NCBI GenBank assembly: GCA_026826555.1
Contig: JAKSZT010054569.1
Span: 4,546,066-4,610,065 of the forward strand
DNA length: 64,000 nt
Source: Tolypeutes matacus
Lineage: Eukaryota > Chordata > Mammalia > Cingulata > Chlamyphoridae
Direction of reading: 5' to 3'
Shown: in pieces, positions 1-12,082 of the stretch
How positions within the stretch are numbered: the first letter of the stretch is position 1
Layout of the letters: the number at the start of each line of letters is the position of its first letter
Translations under genes and position numbers: made by a program
The notes under the pieces: generated by a model
What the model was told of the DNA's origin: nothing
Seen by the model: only the letters and a program-made list of their open reading frames with translations
The model's database searches: none

Positions 1-55
1 ATAGATATAGATATAGATATAGATATAGATATAGATATATAGTTATAGATATATC
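1..55. repeat. (ATAGAT)n simple repeat
   Basis: Hexamer ATAGAT repeated from the window edge, degenerating after about position 40. It probably continues to the left of the window. Confidence 0.9.
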
Positions 56-109
56 CTTAAGAGATACAGGGTTTAATACAATTAATCAATGATAATCACA
101 CAATTCTAA

Positions 110-1372
110 ATCACTTCAAAGAATTTAAAGAAAATATGAATAAAGAAAGAAAGGATATTAAGAAGACACTGGGAGAGCATAAAGAACAATTGAAAGCCTG
201 CAAAGAAAACTAACAGACCTTATGGGAATGAAAGACACTATGAATGAGATTAAAAATACATTAGAGGCACATAAGAGCAGATTTGAATTGCTTGAAGACA
301 GAATTGGTGATTTTGAAGACAGAACAGCTGAACTGGAAAAGATAGAACAGAAAGAGAAGAGAATGGGAAAAAATGGAACAGGGTCTCAGGGAATTGAATG
401 ATAATGCAAAACTCACAAACATTCACGTTATCAGTGTCCCAGGAGAAGAGAATGGAAAAAGGAGCAGAAAGAATATTTGAGGAGATAATGACTGAAAACT
501 TCCCAACCCTTATGAAGGACATAAATATCAATATCCAAGAAGGACAATGCACCCCGAACAGAATAAATCTGAATAGACCTACCACCTACTATTCAGAATG
601 ACAAATATCAGTGATAAAGAAAGGATTCTGAAAGCAAAATCAAAGCATCACATACAAGGGAAACTTGGTAAGATTAAGTGCTGACCTCTCATCAGAAACC
701 ATGGAGGCAAGAAGAAAATGGTATGATGTATTTAAGGTACTGAAAAAGAAAAACTGCCAGCCAAGAATTCTGTATCTGGCAAAACTGTCCTTCAAAAATG
801 AGGGTGAGTTCAAAGTCTTCACAGACAAAAAACCCAGATAGAATATGTTACCAAAAGACCCTAAGTACAAGAGATACTAAAGGGAGTGCTGCAGCCTGAT
901 AGGAAAAAACATATGGTTAAAGCATATCATGGTGTTTGTAACTAGCAGAGCTATTATATGGGCATGACAGTGGTTGAAAGAAAAAGTCTAAGGTCATGTA
1001 TATTACTAGAAGGAAAGCTAAAAATTGTAACATGGGGCTGTATAAGATAGTAAAACCTCATGTAAAACACAAATATAGGTGATATTCTATATATACGACT
1101 GTTTTTGCAAAATATAAATATATTAGAGAGAAGAAAAAAGAATAGCAGCTATGTATGGCAGATGAGGCATAGAGAGATTGAGAGGTGATGAGTTTTGTTT
1201 GTTTGTTTGTTTTTTGTTTATTATTATTATCGAAATAATGAAAGTACTCTGGAAATGACTGGGATGATGAGTGCACAAATATGTGATTACACTGAATACC
1301 ATAGATTGTCCTCTTTGGATGGATTTATGCTTTATTAATATGTATCAATAAAATTGATTTGTTTAAAAAAAA
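110..1372 (+). mobile_element. L1 LINE fragment: broken ORF1 and 3' end
   Basis: The plus strand at 398-600 reads an L1 ORF1p-like segment (GAERIFEEIMTENFPTLM, then a PNRINLN block), and 640-870 continues the C-terminal part in broken frames. From about 900 a 3' UTR typical of the L1s in this genome follows, ending in AATAAA-type sequence and poly(A) near 1372. ORF1 has several frame breaks, so this copy is dead. Confidence 0.85.
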
Positions 1373-1376
1373 AAAA

Positions 1377-1830
1377 CCAGAAACCTGCAAGTGTTGGAGA
1401 AGATGTAGAGAGATAGGAACACTTATTTGCTGCTGGTGGGAATGTGGAATGGTACAGCCACTGGAGAAGTCTGTTTGGCGACTCCTAAGGAAGTTAGATA
1501 TAGATTTACCATGTGACCTGGCTTATCGCTACTAGGTATATACCAGTAAGAACTGAGAGCAGTGACACCAACAGACATCTGAACACCTATGTTCATAGCA
1601 GCATTATTCACAGTTGCCAAAAGTTGGAAACAACCCAGGTGTCCATCAACCAATGAATGGATAAACAAACCATGGTCTATTCACATGATGGAATATTATG
1701 CAGCTGTAAGAAGAAATGAAGTCGTAAAGCATGTGACAACATGGATGAACCTGGAGGACATTATGTTGAGTGAAGCAAGGCAGACACAAAAGGACAATTA
1801 TTGTATGATTTCACTGTTATGAACTAGATA
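1377..1830 (+). mobile_element. L1 ORF2 C-terminal fragment
   Basis: Encodes the end of L1 ORF2 in interrupted frames: the WWECGMVQPLW-like region, then [21 protein letters not shown] and [13 protein letters not shown]. The same region recurs at 4740-5160 and 23270-23715. About 1845-1905 carries a SINE-like tail (GGGGGTTAAAAATGGATAAA and AAATAAATAAATC). Confidence 0.85.
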
Positions 1831-2777
1831 TAATGAGCAAACTCATGAAGATGGGGGTTAAAAATGGATAAAAGTAAATAAATAAATAAATCTTTAAAAA
1901 GAGAGAGAGAGAAGATGCAAATAAAATCAGAAATGAAAGGGGCAAAGTTACAACTGACCCCACAGAAATAAAAAGGATCCTAAGAAGATACGAGAAACTG
2001 TATGCCAACAAACTAGACAACCTAGATGAAATGGACAAATACCTAGAAATGCACAAACAATCTACACTGACACTACAAGAAATACAAGAACTTAACAAAC
2101 CAATCACATTTAAAGAGATTGAATGCAGAAAAGGCATTTGACAAAATTGAGCATCCTTTCTTATAAAAAACACTTTGAACAATAGGAATAGAAGGAAAAT
2201 TCCTCAATATGATAAAAGGCATATATGAAAAACCCACAGCCAACATCTTATTCAATGGGGAAAGGTCGAAAGCTTTCCCTCTCAGATCAGGAACAAGACA
2301 AGGATGCCCATGTCACCACTGTTATTCAACATTGTGCTAGTAAGAGCAATTAGACAAGGAAAAAAAAAAAAAAAAAAAAAAAAGACAGGCAAAGAGGAAA
2401 AGAAAAAGTACAACTCTCACTATTTGCGGATGACAAGATCCTATATTTGAAAATTCTGAAATATCTACCACAAAGCTACTTGAGCTAATAAATGAGTTCA
2501 GCTAAGTGGCAGGATACAAGATCAACACACAAAACTCAGTAACGTTTCTCTACACTAGTACTGAACAATCTGAGGAGGAAATCAGGGGGAAATTTTCCAT
2601 TTTCAATAGCAACAAAAAGACTCAATACCTAGGAATCAATTTTACCAAAGAAGTACAGGACCTACATGCAGAAAACTACAAAACAGTGCTAAAAGAAATC
2701 AATGAAGACCTAAACAAATGGAAAAAACATTCCGTGTTTGTGGATTGGAAGACTATCCTGAAGATGTCAATCCTACC

Positions 2778-3372
2778 TGTAGCAGTTTGGCACTGTTTAT
2801 GAATTCCAAAAATATATATTGGGCAAATACACATATATGCATATATATTTATATATCATTTTGCAAATGTTTGTATGTATTGTGAGAATTTTGATTTTTA
2901 CCCACAATAAAAATAAATTAAAAATAAAAAAAAAATATATATATATATAAGATTATTTTTATAAACTGGTCTGTACCTGGGTGTGATTAAATTACGATTA
3001 GGGCTTTGGCTGGGCCACATAAGTAGGATGTTGAGTCCCCTTGGTGGGTGGGGACTCACAGAGAAAACTACATGGCAGAGAAAAGAGTTGGAGTTTTAAA
3101 GCTGGAGCCCCAGGAAGTAAGCACACAGAGGAGCAGGGCAGCTGAGCCTGGAGAGAAACAAGCCCCAGGAAGAGAGGAACCCAGGAAACCTGAACTCTTG
3201 GCAGACGTTGGCAGCCATCGTGCTCCAACACGTGGTGGCAGCCTTTGGTGATGAAAGTAACTTGTGCTTTATGACCTGGTAACTGTAAGCTTCTACACCA
3301 AATAAATACCCTTTATAAAAGCCACCAGATTTCTGGTATTTTGCATCAGCACCCCTTTGGCTGACTACTACA
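2778..3372 (+). mobile_element. Solo LTR, ERVL/MaLR-like, TSD CTACC
   Basis: Begins TGTAGCAGTTTGG and ends TGACTACTACA, so it has TG...CA ends. It is flanked by a perfect 5-bp duplication, CTACC at 2773-2777 and 3373-3377. It carries an AATAAA signal near 3300 within CCAAATAAATACCC. Positions 2830-2935 contain a small nested retroposon. The same family occurs at 5826, 31005, 40028 and, on the minus strand, 25244. Confidence 0.85.
2830..2935 (+). mobile_element. Small A-tailed retroposon nested in the LTR
   Basis: About 100 bp ending TTTTTACCCACAATAAA plus an (AAATAAA)n-like tail. It interrupts the LTR consensus after GAATTCCAAAAATA. A second copy at 13385-13468 has an 18-bp TSD. It may be the 3' end of a LINE family or a SINE; I cannot tell which. 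Confidence 0.55.
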
Positions 3373-4291
3373 CTACCCAAACTGATTTATAATTCAGTGC
3401 AATACCAATCAAACTTCCAACAGCCCACTTTACAGAAATAGAAAAGGCAATTATCAAATTCATTTGGAAGGGAAAGTGCACCTGAACAGTTAAAAGAATT
3501 TTAAAACAGAAGAATGAAATGGGAGGAATTCCACTGCCCAACCTTGAAACATATTACAAAGCAACAGTGGTAAAAACAGCACAGTGCTGGCATAAAGACA
3601 GACACGCCGATCAGTAGAATAGAATAGAGAGTTCAGAAATAAACTCTCGCCTCTACAGCCAAATGGTTTTCATCTAAGTCATGTTAATGGGACATAACAG
3701 TCTCTTCAACAAATGGTGCTGGGGGAACTGGATATCCATAACCAAGAGAATGAAGGAGGACCCCTATCTCACCCCCTATATAAGAATCAACTCACAATGG
3801 ATCAAAGACCTAAATATAAAAGCCAGGACCGTAAAACTACTAGAAGAAAATGTAGGGAGACATCTTCAAGACCTTGTAGTAAGGGGTGGTTTCTTGGACC
3901 TTACACCCAAAGCATGTGCAACAAAAGAAAAAATAGACAAATGGAACCTCCTCAAGATTAAACACTTGTTCACCTCACAGGACTTTGTTAAAGGGTGAAA
4001 AAGTAAGTCGACTCAATGGGAGAATATTTGGAAATCACATGTCCGATAAGGCTTTAATATCCATGATATATAATGAGATGCTGCAACTCAACAATAAAAA
4101 GACAAACGACTAAATTTTAAAAATGGGCAAAAGACTTGAATAGAGATTTGTCCAAAGACAAACTACAAATGGCAAAAAAAAAAAAAAAACATGAAAAAAT
4201 GTTCAACATCACTAGTGATTAGGGAAAGGCAAATTAAAACTACAGTATCATTTCATACCTATCAGAATGGCCACTATTAAAAAGACAGAGA

Positions 4292-4658
4292 GGGAAGCAG
4301 ATGTGGCTCAAGCAGTTGGGTGCCCACCTATCACATGGGAGGTCCCAGGTTTAGTTCCTGGTACCTCCTAAAGACAACAAACAAGACAGTGAGCTGATGT
4401 GATGGGCGGGTGCAGTGAGGTGGCACAACAGGATGACACAATGAGATGATGCAACAAAGAGACACAACAAGGAAACACAATAAGAAACACAACGAGCAGG
4501 GAGTGGATGGTTCAAGCCATTGGGCACATCCTTCCCACATGGGAGGACCTGGGTTCGGCTTTGGGTGCCTCCTAAAAAAGAAGACAAGCACACAATGAAC
4601 AGAAACAGAGAGCAGACAGAAAGTGCAAACAACTGGGGGGGGGGAGGGGGAGGATAGA

Positions 4659-4705
<47 letters not shown>

Positions 4706-4715
4706 AATCTTTTTA
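4292..4715 (+). mobile_element. Dimeric DAS-type SINE
   Basis: Two tRNA-like heads (about 4292-4370 and 4497-4575), each with a GTGGCTCAAGCAGTTGG-like box A and a GGTTTAGTTCC- or GGTTCGGCTTT-like box B, joined by an A-rich linker. It ends in (AAAT)n. The flanks AAAAAGACAGAG and AAAAAGACAAAG are a near-perfect TSD inside L1. Confidence 0.85.
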
Positions 4716-5825
4716 AAAAAAGACAAAGAACTACGAGTGTTGGAGAGGATGTGAAGAGATAGGAACACTTCTTCACTGTTGGTGGGAATGTAGAATGGTA
4801 CAACCACTGTGGAGGACTGTTTGGCAGTTCTTAAAGAAGTTGAATATAGACTTGCCACATGACCCAGCAATACCACTACTGGATATATACCCAGAAGAAC
4901 TGAGAGCAGTGACACGAACAGACATCTGCACACCCACGTTCATAGTGGCATTATCCACGACAACCAAAAGTTGGAAACAACGCAGGTGTCAATCAACTGA
5001 TGAATGGATAAACAAACTGGTGTTTTCACACAAAGGAATATTATGCAGCTGTGAAAAGGAATGAAGTCGTAAAGCATATGACAACATGGATGAACCTGGA
5101 GGACATTATGTTGAGTGAAGCAAGCCAGAGAGAAAAAGACAAACACTGTATGATTGTGCTACTATGAACTAAATATATTGTGTAATCTCATGGAGTTACT
5201 AACTTGAATATGGGTCACCAGAAAATAGAATGAGGCTAGAGAATGGAAAGCTGAGGGTTAACTTGTGCAGAATTGGTAAAAATGATGTGTGTTAATCTTT
5301 GGAAATGAATAGAAAAGGTAAAAGCCCAACATACTGTTTGTAACTAGCAGTACTATTATGTGGGTATGAAAGTGGTTTAAAGGGCAAGTCTAAGGTCATG
5401 TATATTACTAAATGGAAAGCTAAAAATTATAACATGGGACTGTATAGCATAGTAAAACCTCATGTGAAACATGAATATGGGTAAAATTGCATATATAAAA
5501 CCATCTTCTTTGAAACTAAATGAACGTATATTAATACTACAAGATGTTATCATCAGACAAAAGAAAAATATTATGCCAAGTGAAAGAAACCAGATACAAA
5601 GTACTACATATTGTATGATTCCATTTATATAAAATGTAAATATAAATCAATTTATGAAGATGAAATTAGATTAGTGATTGTTTGGCTGGGGAAGGAGTGC
5701 TAACGGGTGTGGAGTTTTTCTTCTTGGAGTAATGAAATTGTTCTAGAATTTTTTGTGGTGATGAATGCCCAACATTGTGATTATACTAAAAGCCACTGAT
5801 TATATACTTTGGATAGATTGTATGG

Positions 5826-6464
5826 TGTAGCAGTTTGGCATTATTTATGAATTCCAAAAATAGATATTGGATTATGTTTGTAAACTGGTCTTTTCCTCTG
5901 GGCATATTAGAGTGTTTTGAATTCAGAGGTTTTACTTTTACTTGATTAAATAATGATGAAGGCTTTGATTGGGTCACATCAGTAGGGTACTGAGTACCTG
6001 CCCTTGGCATGTGGGAACTCAGAAATAAACGACATGGCAAAGGACAGAGTTGGAGTTCTGATGCAGAGTTTTAATGCTGGAGCCCGGGGAAGTAAGCGGA
6101 GGAGCTTAGTCGTGAGGAAAAAGAGAAGGCACCAGAAAAAGAGAAACAAGTTGTTTGCCTGATAGTCTACAGCTGGCCTTGTGGAAAGAGGCAAAGCCTA
6201 GAGAGCCTCACAGTCTACAGCTGCCCTTGTGGAGGTAGCAGAGGAGCTGAGCCCGGAGACAAGCAAGCCCTGGAAAGAGAGGAACCCAGGAAGCCTGAAC
6301 CCTCGCAGATGTTGGCAGCCATCTTGCTCCAACATGTGGCAATAGACTTTGGTGAGGGAAATAAATTATGCTTTATGGCCTGGTAACCGTGGGCTTCTGC
6401 CCCAAATAAATACTTTATTTATTTCTGATTTTTTTGATCAGCATGCCTTTGGTTGACTAATACA
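5826..6464 (+). mobile_element. Solo LTR, ERVL/MaLR-like, TSD TATGG/TATGT
   Basis: Starts TGTAGCAGTTTGGC and ends GGTTGACTAATACA. The flanks TATGG (5821-5825) and TATGT (6465-6469) match at 4 of 5 bases. It splits an L1 3' UTR that resumes at about 6465. AATAAA lies near 6405. Confidence 0.85.
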
Positions 6465-6965
6465 TATGTATGTGAATATATCTCAATAAAACTGCTTAAT
6501 AAATAATTGTGCAAAAATAGCCAGAAATAGCAGCTATATACAACAACGGATGCATAGAGAGATTGAGAGGTGAAGAATTTTCTTGTTTTTTTTGTTTGTT
6601 TTTTTGTTTATTATTATTATTGAAATAATGAAAATGCTCTAATAATGATTGAAGTGATGAATGCACAACTACGTGATTATACCAAATACCAGTGATTGTA
6701 CACTTTGGATGAATTGTATGCTTTATTAAAATATATCAATAAAATTGATTTGTTTAAAAAACTACTTAGGATTGTATAACACAGTGAACCCCTATCGTAA
6801 TTGATGAACTATAGTTAATAGTACAATTATAACAAATGTTCTTTCATGAATTGTAACAAATGTACCACACTAATGCAAGGTGTTAATAATAGAATGGTAT
6901 TTGGGAATTCTGTATTTTATGCATGATTTTTCTGCAAACCCTCAAGTTCTCTAACTTAAAAAAAT
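6465..6965 (+). mobile_element. L1 3' UTR fragments
   Basis: Continuation of the L1 3' UTR split by the LTR, then a second L1 3' end (GCATAGAGAGATTGAGAGGTG, compare 1165-1185) ending in A-rich sequence near 6765, then an A/T-rich tail like those at 10750, 15080 and 25770. No coding capacity seen. Confidence 0.65.
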
Positions 6966-7469
6966 GTCATCTTTTCAATCTACTCGGGGTTCAAAATTGG
7001 AAAAGCTTTCAGTTATTTCACAAGCATATACAGAGCACCTGTTTTATGCCGGGCAGTATACTGGGCATTAGAGATAGAAAGATGATCACAGTCCTCGTTA
7101 GGGAGAGATGATGATAATGTTGTATCTGAGGTCCAATCAGGAAAAAAAAGACCCAGGCCCTTCCCTCTCCTTCTGCCTCACTTCCCGCATCCAAAGGTTC
7201 ACCACAGCACCCCCTTCCTCTTTCACATCCCTGAGAATAGAGATTTTTGTCTCTTCCATTTACAGCTGAATCCGCAGTGCCTAGAAGCACCTTGTACATG
7301 GCAGTGGTGATGGATGATAAATATTTGGGGAATGAATCCAGGTCCTCTGTTCCACCTTTCTGTTCTGGTTATTTCGTTTACTTCTCTCTCCTTTCCTCTA
7401 AGCCATTGAAATATCCTCCTTTTGGCTTAGGCAAGCCAGAGAACTATCCTATACAGTTACTGGGGTACA

Positions 7470-7645
7470 CTAAAGCCGTCCTACTCAAAAGTGTGGTCCT
7501 TGGTCCAACAGCGGCAGCAACACCTGGAAGCTTGTAGAAATGCAGACTCTATCCCTACCCCACCTACTGGATCAGAATCTGCTGTTTATCAAGACCCCCA
7601 GGTGATTCACATGCACATTGAAGCTTGAGAAGCACTGCTCTAGAG
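7470..7645 (-). mobile_element. MER5A-like hAT remnant
   Basis: Contains the characteristic interior GGATCAGAATCTG and CCCCCAGGTGATTCACATGC and ends TTGAGAAGCACTG, the MER5A terminal inverted repeat. An ancient non-autonomous hAT-Charlie element shared by eutherians. Confidence 0.75.
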
Positions 7646-8051
7646 CACACAGAACTAAGCAGTTTTTACCTGGTTGTAAAGTCTTTGACGTCTCTCTATT
7701 GCTTTCAGAATAATTTTTATACAAAGCCTAGTATAAAACTTGGCATTCAAAGCTCTCTGCAACATGACTCCCCCAACTTTCCTACCTTTTCTCTCACCAG
7801 GTCCCCTCCACTGCTACACTCCTTCCAGACCGGTACCCTCAACCTGTCCTCAAACACATCCAACTCTTCTTCCCATGCTCTTTCCCAATCTATTCCCTCT
7901 TTTGGGAAAGTCTCCTACCACTCTCCTCCTCTGCCCACGACATCCACCTTCAATACCCTTCCCTTCCTCTGAAACACAATCCAATCCTGAACTCTCCCAG
8001 AAGGCATTATATAGATTCCCAATGCTCTGCCTCCCACCTCTTGAGCAATAT

Positions 8052-8054
<3 letters not shown>

Positions 8055-8082
<28 letters not shown>

Positions 8083-8191
8083 TTTTATTTATTTTATTTA
8101 TTTTTTTTTTTTACCAGGGGGTCCCGGGGATCGAACCCAGGTCCCTCCATATGGGAGACGGACGCCCAACCATTTGAGCCACATCCGTTCC
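8055..8191 (-). mobile_element. DAS-type SINE, minus strand, 18-bp TSD
   Basis: On the minus strand reads GGATGTGGCTCAAATGG (box A) and GGTTCGATCCCCGGGACC (box B), ending in (AAATA)n. It is flanked by CCTCTTGAGCAATATTTA at both 8037-8054 and 8192-8209. The perfect duplication suggests a relatively recent insertion. Confidence 0.93.
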
Positions 8192-8557
8192 CCTCTTGAG
8201 CAATATTTACACCTCTATTAACCCTTACCACTTGTCCTTCCTTGGAGTTATGTATATATCTGTCTGACTGGCTCCCCCACTTCACCTCACATTCCTGGAG
8301 GGAGGGTGGGGATGGTGTTTTATTTCTCCTCAATGTCTAGTGCACCGTGGTATATAACATGGGCTCAAAGTTTGTTGAAATGGATTGAAGATGAAAGAGT
8401 CTGGTGTGACTTATAAGAAAACATCCATGGAGACTCTATCAGCTCCCCTCTTTCCCTGATCCGATTCCTCCCAAGGCCCAAGGTGTAAGGTGTAGGAGTT
8501 TCTATGGCTTCAGGGGCAGAGAGCAGTGAGTTTCAGGGGGAAGGTTGCATCACATAC

Positions 8558-8701
8558 CTCTGGTTCTGGCTTGGCTACCTCCTGCTTCCAGTTCCAATTC
8601 CCCCAAAAAAGAACCCAGAGTACCCAAACGAGGAAGCCGAATATTAGTAGAAGGTTGAGAGGTGATGGCAGTGGGATGGCCAGCCCCCAAATCGACGCCA
8701 T
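8558..8701 (-). CDS. Possible first coding exon, hydrophobic N-terminus
   Basis: Not recognised with certainty. An ATG at 8701 opens 48 codons to a good splice donor, GAG|GTATGTG, at phase 0. The peptide begins MASIWGLAIP, has a hydrophobic stretch at about residues 13-34 (rich in L, V and W), then a charged tail ending KPEPE. This looks like a signal anchor followed by cytoplasmic sequence. It lies on the strand and at the position, downstream of GCKR, where SPATA31H1 (C2orf16) sits in human; SPATA31-family proteins often start with a short membrane segment. That link is inference from synteny only. No second exon is recognisable to the left, where repeats dominate. It could equally be a chance ORF. 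Confidence 0.35.
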
Positions 8702-9830
8702 GACTCAATTCCATGCCCCTCTCGGCCAAAGCGTTTTCTCCCTCAAGGCTGTGAGTCCAGATGACATCACAATGGGCATTCCAAGGTAAGACTGACAGAG
8801 GCCAGCCAATTGCATGTTTCTGGAGTCTTCTCTGACCCATGCCCAGAGCACACCTGCTGCCCCTGGCTGCAGCTGCCTAGTCACTGTGCTCTGACAGCCA
8901 AAGCTCAGAGAAGAGCTCCTCTATAACTCTTCTAAGATCAGGCTGGACAACATAAAGCAGACAATATGGAGACAAAGTTTCAAAGGAGCGGGCCTTTCAA
9001 GTGGCCAGTTCTGCCCAATATGCCTCTTCTCTGGAGCCAGTCACTTCCTAGAGGTCCAAGTATGGTGTCATATGTCCCAAATCAAAAGTTAGAATACAGG
9101 GTCAAGTGAACTTAAGAAAACAAGGCCATTTTAAATAGGTGCTCTCATAAAACTCAATAGACATGGTTTCCCTAAGTCCCAGGCTTGACGCTTTCCCTAG
9201 GTGCTGTTGCATTGAGACAGAGGAGTCGCAGAGGAAGATCAGCTGGCCTTAGAGAATCACTCTACTCCAGAATCTACAGTCTCATTTTTCAGACTTAGAG
9301 CCTTTATTTTGTCACTGTACCAGAGTTGATTGGATTCTCTAGGGTTAATCCACGGTAAACAAAAATTTACAAGGAATCGATTTATGGTATAATAAAGTTG
9401 AGTGGAATTGGCCAGGTCATTGTTTTTCCTATAGGAAAGCTGGTCTGGAAAATCAAACAACTACTGAATACCAGGTACTATCTTAGAAGAAGAGAGACAT
9501 GGTCTCTAACCTCTTAGAATGTTTAGTCTCTTGGGGCAGCCAAAGTAATATTTTTGAGAAGCCTATCAAGGAGGTAGTTAAATAAATATGGTATATCCAT
9601 TTTATGAAATACTCTGCAGTCATTATAAAGAGTCAGATCTGTAATACTCAGCACACATCATGTGGTAGGCGCTTGTTATATGTCAACCTGGAGTTCTAAG
9701 AAAAGATAGGGCTGGAGGTATAGTTATGAGTTATGAGGTGTTTTGTGTTTTTTTTTTTTGACATTATAACATCTATTTGTGGTTATGGTCGGGAGAAGGG
9801 TCATTTGCCTCTCCCAGGGCCCATTGAGAA
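8702..9830. other. Non-repetitive stretch, no gene recognised
   Basis: About 1.1 kb without a recognisable exon, SINE or LINE. The part next to 8702 would be the promoter of the candidate exon at 8558-8701; it contains TGACATCACAA (8758-8768), a CRE/ATF-like site. Confidence 0.5.
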
Positions 9831-9846
9831 CTAGTTTTGAGTTCTT

Positions 9847-10289
9847 TTTTTATTTTATTTTATTTTTAAAGATTTATTTATTTGCTTTATCCATTTTAAA
9901 CCCCCCTTCCCCACTTGCTGTTTTGTGTCCATTCGCTGGGCAATTCTCTGTGTCTGTTTCCTGCCATCTCTTCTCATCCTCCTCCTCCAGTCTTCGATCC
10001 TGGAGACCTCCGATGTAGGAGAGAGGTGTTCTGCCACCTGTGCCACCTTGGTTCCTGGCTTTTGAAGCTTTCGGAGCATCTTGTCTTGTCTCTCCCCTGC
10101 ATCTCTCCTGTTACGTCATCATCCTGCTGCATGGCTCCCGGGGCCTGGCGGCTCACCGGCACACAGAGCCTGGCAGCCCATGCGCCTCCTATATATATTT
10201 TTTTCATTTTACTGGGAGGTCCCGGGGATCGAACCCAGGTCCCTCCATATGGCAGACGGACGCCCAACCATTTGAGCCACATCCGCCCC
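9847..10289 (-). mobile_element. Composite DAS-type SINE, minus strand, 16-bp TSD
   Basis: Flanked by CTAGTTTTGAGTTCTT at 9831-9846 and 10290-10305. The right part is a tRNA-like head (GGATGTGGCTCAAATGG, GGTTCGATCCCCGGGACC); the left part is a second SINE type with its own A-rich tail, so two SINE units moved as one or inserted into each other. Confidence 0.88.
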
Positions 10290-10519
10290 CTAGTTTTGAG
10301 TTCTTAAAACATACATGAACATTCGCTATATGTCCCCAGACCTAGTTTTTCTCCCTAGGCCTGGTTTTTAGAATGCTGGTGATAAACTAAGCCTGATTTC
10401 TTATATGACCATCCTGTATGGGAAATGACTGTAACTCTAGGTATCTTTGGTCAACCTTAAGAGATATAGCAGGAGAGAGACACAAGGGAGAGCCAAGACG
10501 AGATGCACCAAAAAACCAG

Positions 10520-10738
10520 GAACTAAGGTGGCACAGGCGGTAGTAGGATGCCTCTCTCCCACATTGGAAGTTCTGAGGATCGAATCCCAGTGAAGACAGG
10601 AGGAGAAGGATGAGAAGAGAGGGCAGGAAATGAACAAGAGAGTTGCCCAGCGAATGGACACAAAAACAGCAAAAATGAAGGGGGGGGGTTTAAAAATGGA
10701 TAAAAGTAAATAATTAAATAAATAAATCCTTTAAAAAA
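10520..10738 (+). mobile_element. SINE of the second DAS subtype
   Basis: Reads GGTGGCACAGGCGG, CTCTCCCACATTGGA and GGATCGAATCCCAG (box B), then a body with GCCCAGCGAATGGACAC and a tail TAAAAATGGATAAAAGTAAA. It matches the unit at 32545-32755. Confidence 0.7.
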
Positions 10739-11187
10739 TTATAGGGGAGGAAGATACAGACTATAGTTAGTAGTAATACTTTGACGATGTTCTTTCATGA
10801 TTTGTTAACAAATGTTTCACAACAATGCAGGGTATTTGTGGTGGGGTGATGTGTGGGAGCCCTGTATGATGTTATGCATGTTTGTTTTGTAAGTTTACGA
10901 TGTTTTCTGAACACTTATAGTTTATGTATGTTCATGTATGAATGATATACTTCAATAAATTGTTTAAAAACAAAAACAAAAAAACCATATACGTACAGTT
11001 TGACAAAAACTTTGTATGTATTTCACAGTAAAAATATCTTCTTTGCGTTTTAAATATTTACCCACCATTATGTTTGACAGGGTTTTCCATGCTATTTTGT
11101 ATAGATTTAATTCATTCATTTTTACTGTTTCTTTGTAATGTATAACTACTCCATAATTTATTCATTCATCAATATCATATGGTATTG

Positions 11188-11376
11188 GGAAGCGGCTGTG
11201 GCTCAATCAGTAGGGCTCCCGTTTACCATGTGGGAGGCCCCGGGTTCGGTTCCCGGGGCCTCCTGGTGAAGGCAAGCCCGCCCGCACGGCGTGGTTAGCT
11301 GACCCAGCGAGCACAAGCAGCAAGGGGGGGATAAATGAATAAATAAATTAAAAAATCTTAAAAAATATATATATAT
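11188..11376 (+). mobile_element. DAS-type SINE, 16-bp TSD
   Basis: GAAGCGGCTGTGGCTCAATC head, GGGTTCGGTTCCCGG box B, GCAAGCCCGCC and CCAGCGAGCACAAGCAGC body, (AAATA)n tail. The TSD is ATATCATATGGTATTG at 11172-11187 and 11377-11392. Confidence 0.95.
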
Positions 11377-11476
11377 ATATCATATGGTATTGATGACATT
11401 TGTCTCGTTTTCAATATTCAGCTATTATAAACAATGCTGTTAAAAAAATAAAATCACATATCTTGGTGGATATCCT

Positions 11477-11866
11477 TTTTTTTTTTTTAAGATTTATTTT
11501 ATTAATTTATTCCCCCTGCCCACCTCATTGTTTGCACTTGCAGTCTGCTCTCTGTGTCTGTTTGCTGTGTGCTCTCTGTGTTTGCTTGTCTTCTTTTTAG
11601 GAGGCACTGGGAACTGAACCTAGGACCTCCCGTGTGGGAGGGAGGCTCCCAATTGCTTGAGCCACATCTGCTCCTGCTTGTTGTATCTCTCGTCCTGTCT
11701 TCTCATTGCCTCATCTTGTTGCGTCATCTTGTTGCATGAGCTTGCCGTGCCAGCTAGACATCAGCTTGCTGTCTTGCTCATCTTCTTTAGGAGGCACTGA
11801 GAACTGAACCTGGGACCTCCCATGTGGTAGGCGGGTGCCCAAATATTTGAGCCACATCTGCTTCTC
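11477..11866 (-). mobile_element. Dimeric DAS-type SINE, minus strand
   Basis: Two antisense tRNA-like units (about 11600-11670 and 11790-11862), each ending GAGCCACATCTGC. It starts with poly(T) at 11477. The short TSD GATATCCT is at 11469-11476 and 11869-11876. Confidence 0.85.
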
Positions 11867-11885
11867 AAGATATCCTATTTCTTTA

Positions 11886-12082
11886 GGGCAGTGGTTCTTA
11901 AACAGTAGCATTGATCAGAACCATCTAGAGGGTTTGTTAAGACACTGATGGCAAGGCCACTCCCCTTGAGTTGCTGATTGAGTAGGTTTGGGGAAGGGCC
12001 CAGGAACTTGGCATTTCTATTGAGTTCCCTAGGAAAGATGACACTGTTGGGACCCAGGTACCACACTTTGAGAATCACTGCT
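11886..12082 (-). mobile_element. MER5A-like hAT element with both TIRs
   Basis: Starts GCAGTGGTTCTTAAAC and ends TTTGAGAATCACTG, the terminal inverted repeats of MER5A. The flanks CTTTAGGG and CTCTAGGG match at 7 of 8 bases, as expected for an 8-bp hAT target duplication. Confidence 0.85.

Larger units (their letters stand above)
1905..5520 (+). mobile_element. L1 ORF2 region, split by nested insertions
   Basis: A degenerate L1 reverse-transcriptase/ORF2 region read in pieces: 1915-2340, 2390-2777, 3378-4290 and 4728-5170, followed by a 3' UTR to about 5520. It is interrupted by an A-rich expansion at 2360-2383, an LTR at 2778-3372 (TSD CTACC) and a dimeric SINE at 4292-4715. The reading continues directly across both insertions (for example ILPVAVW then [16 protein letters not shown]), so they landed in an existing L1. 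Confidence 0.85.

Noticed and set aside
4331..4933. 200-codon minus-strand open frame
   Set aside because: Antisense of a dimeric SINE plus L1; the Leu/Phe/Tyr-rich run is the translated (TTTA)n tail.
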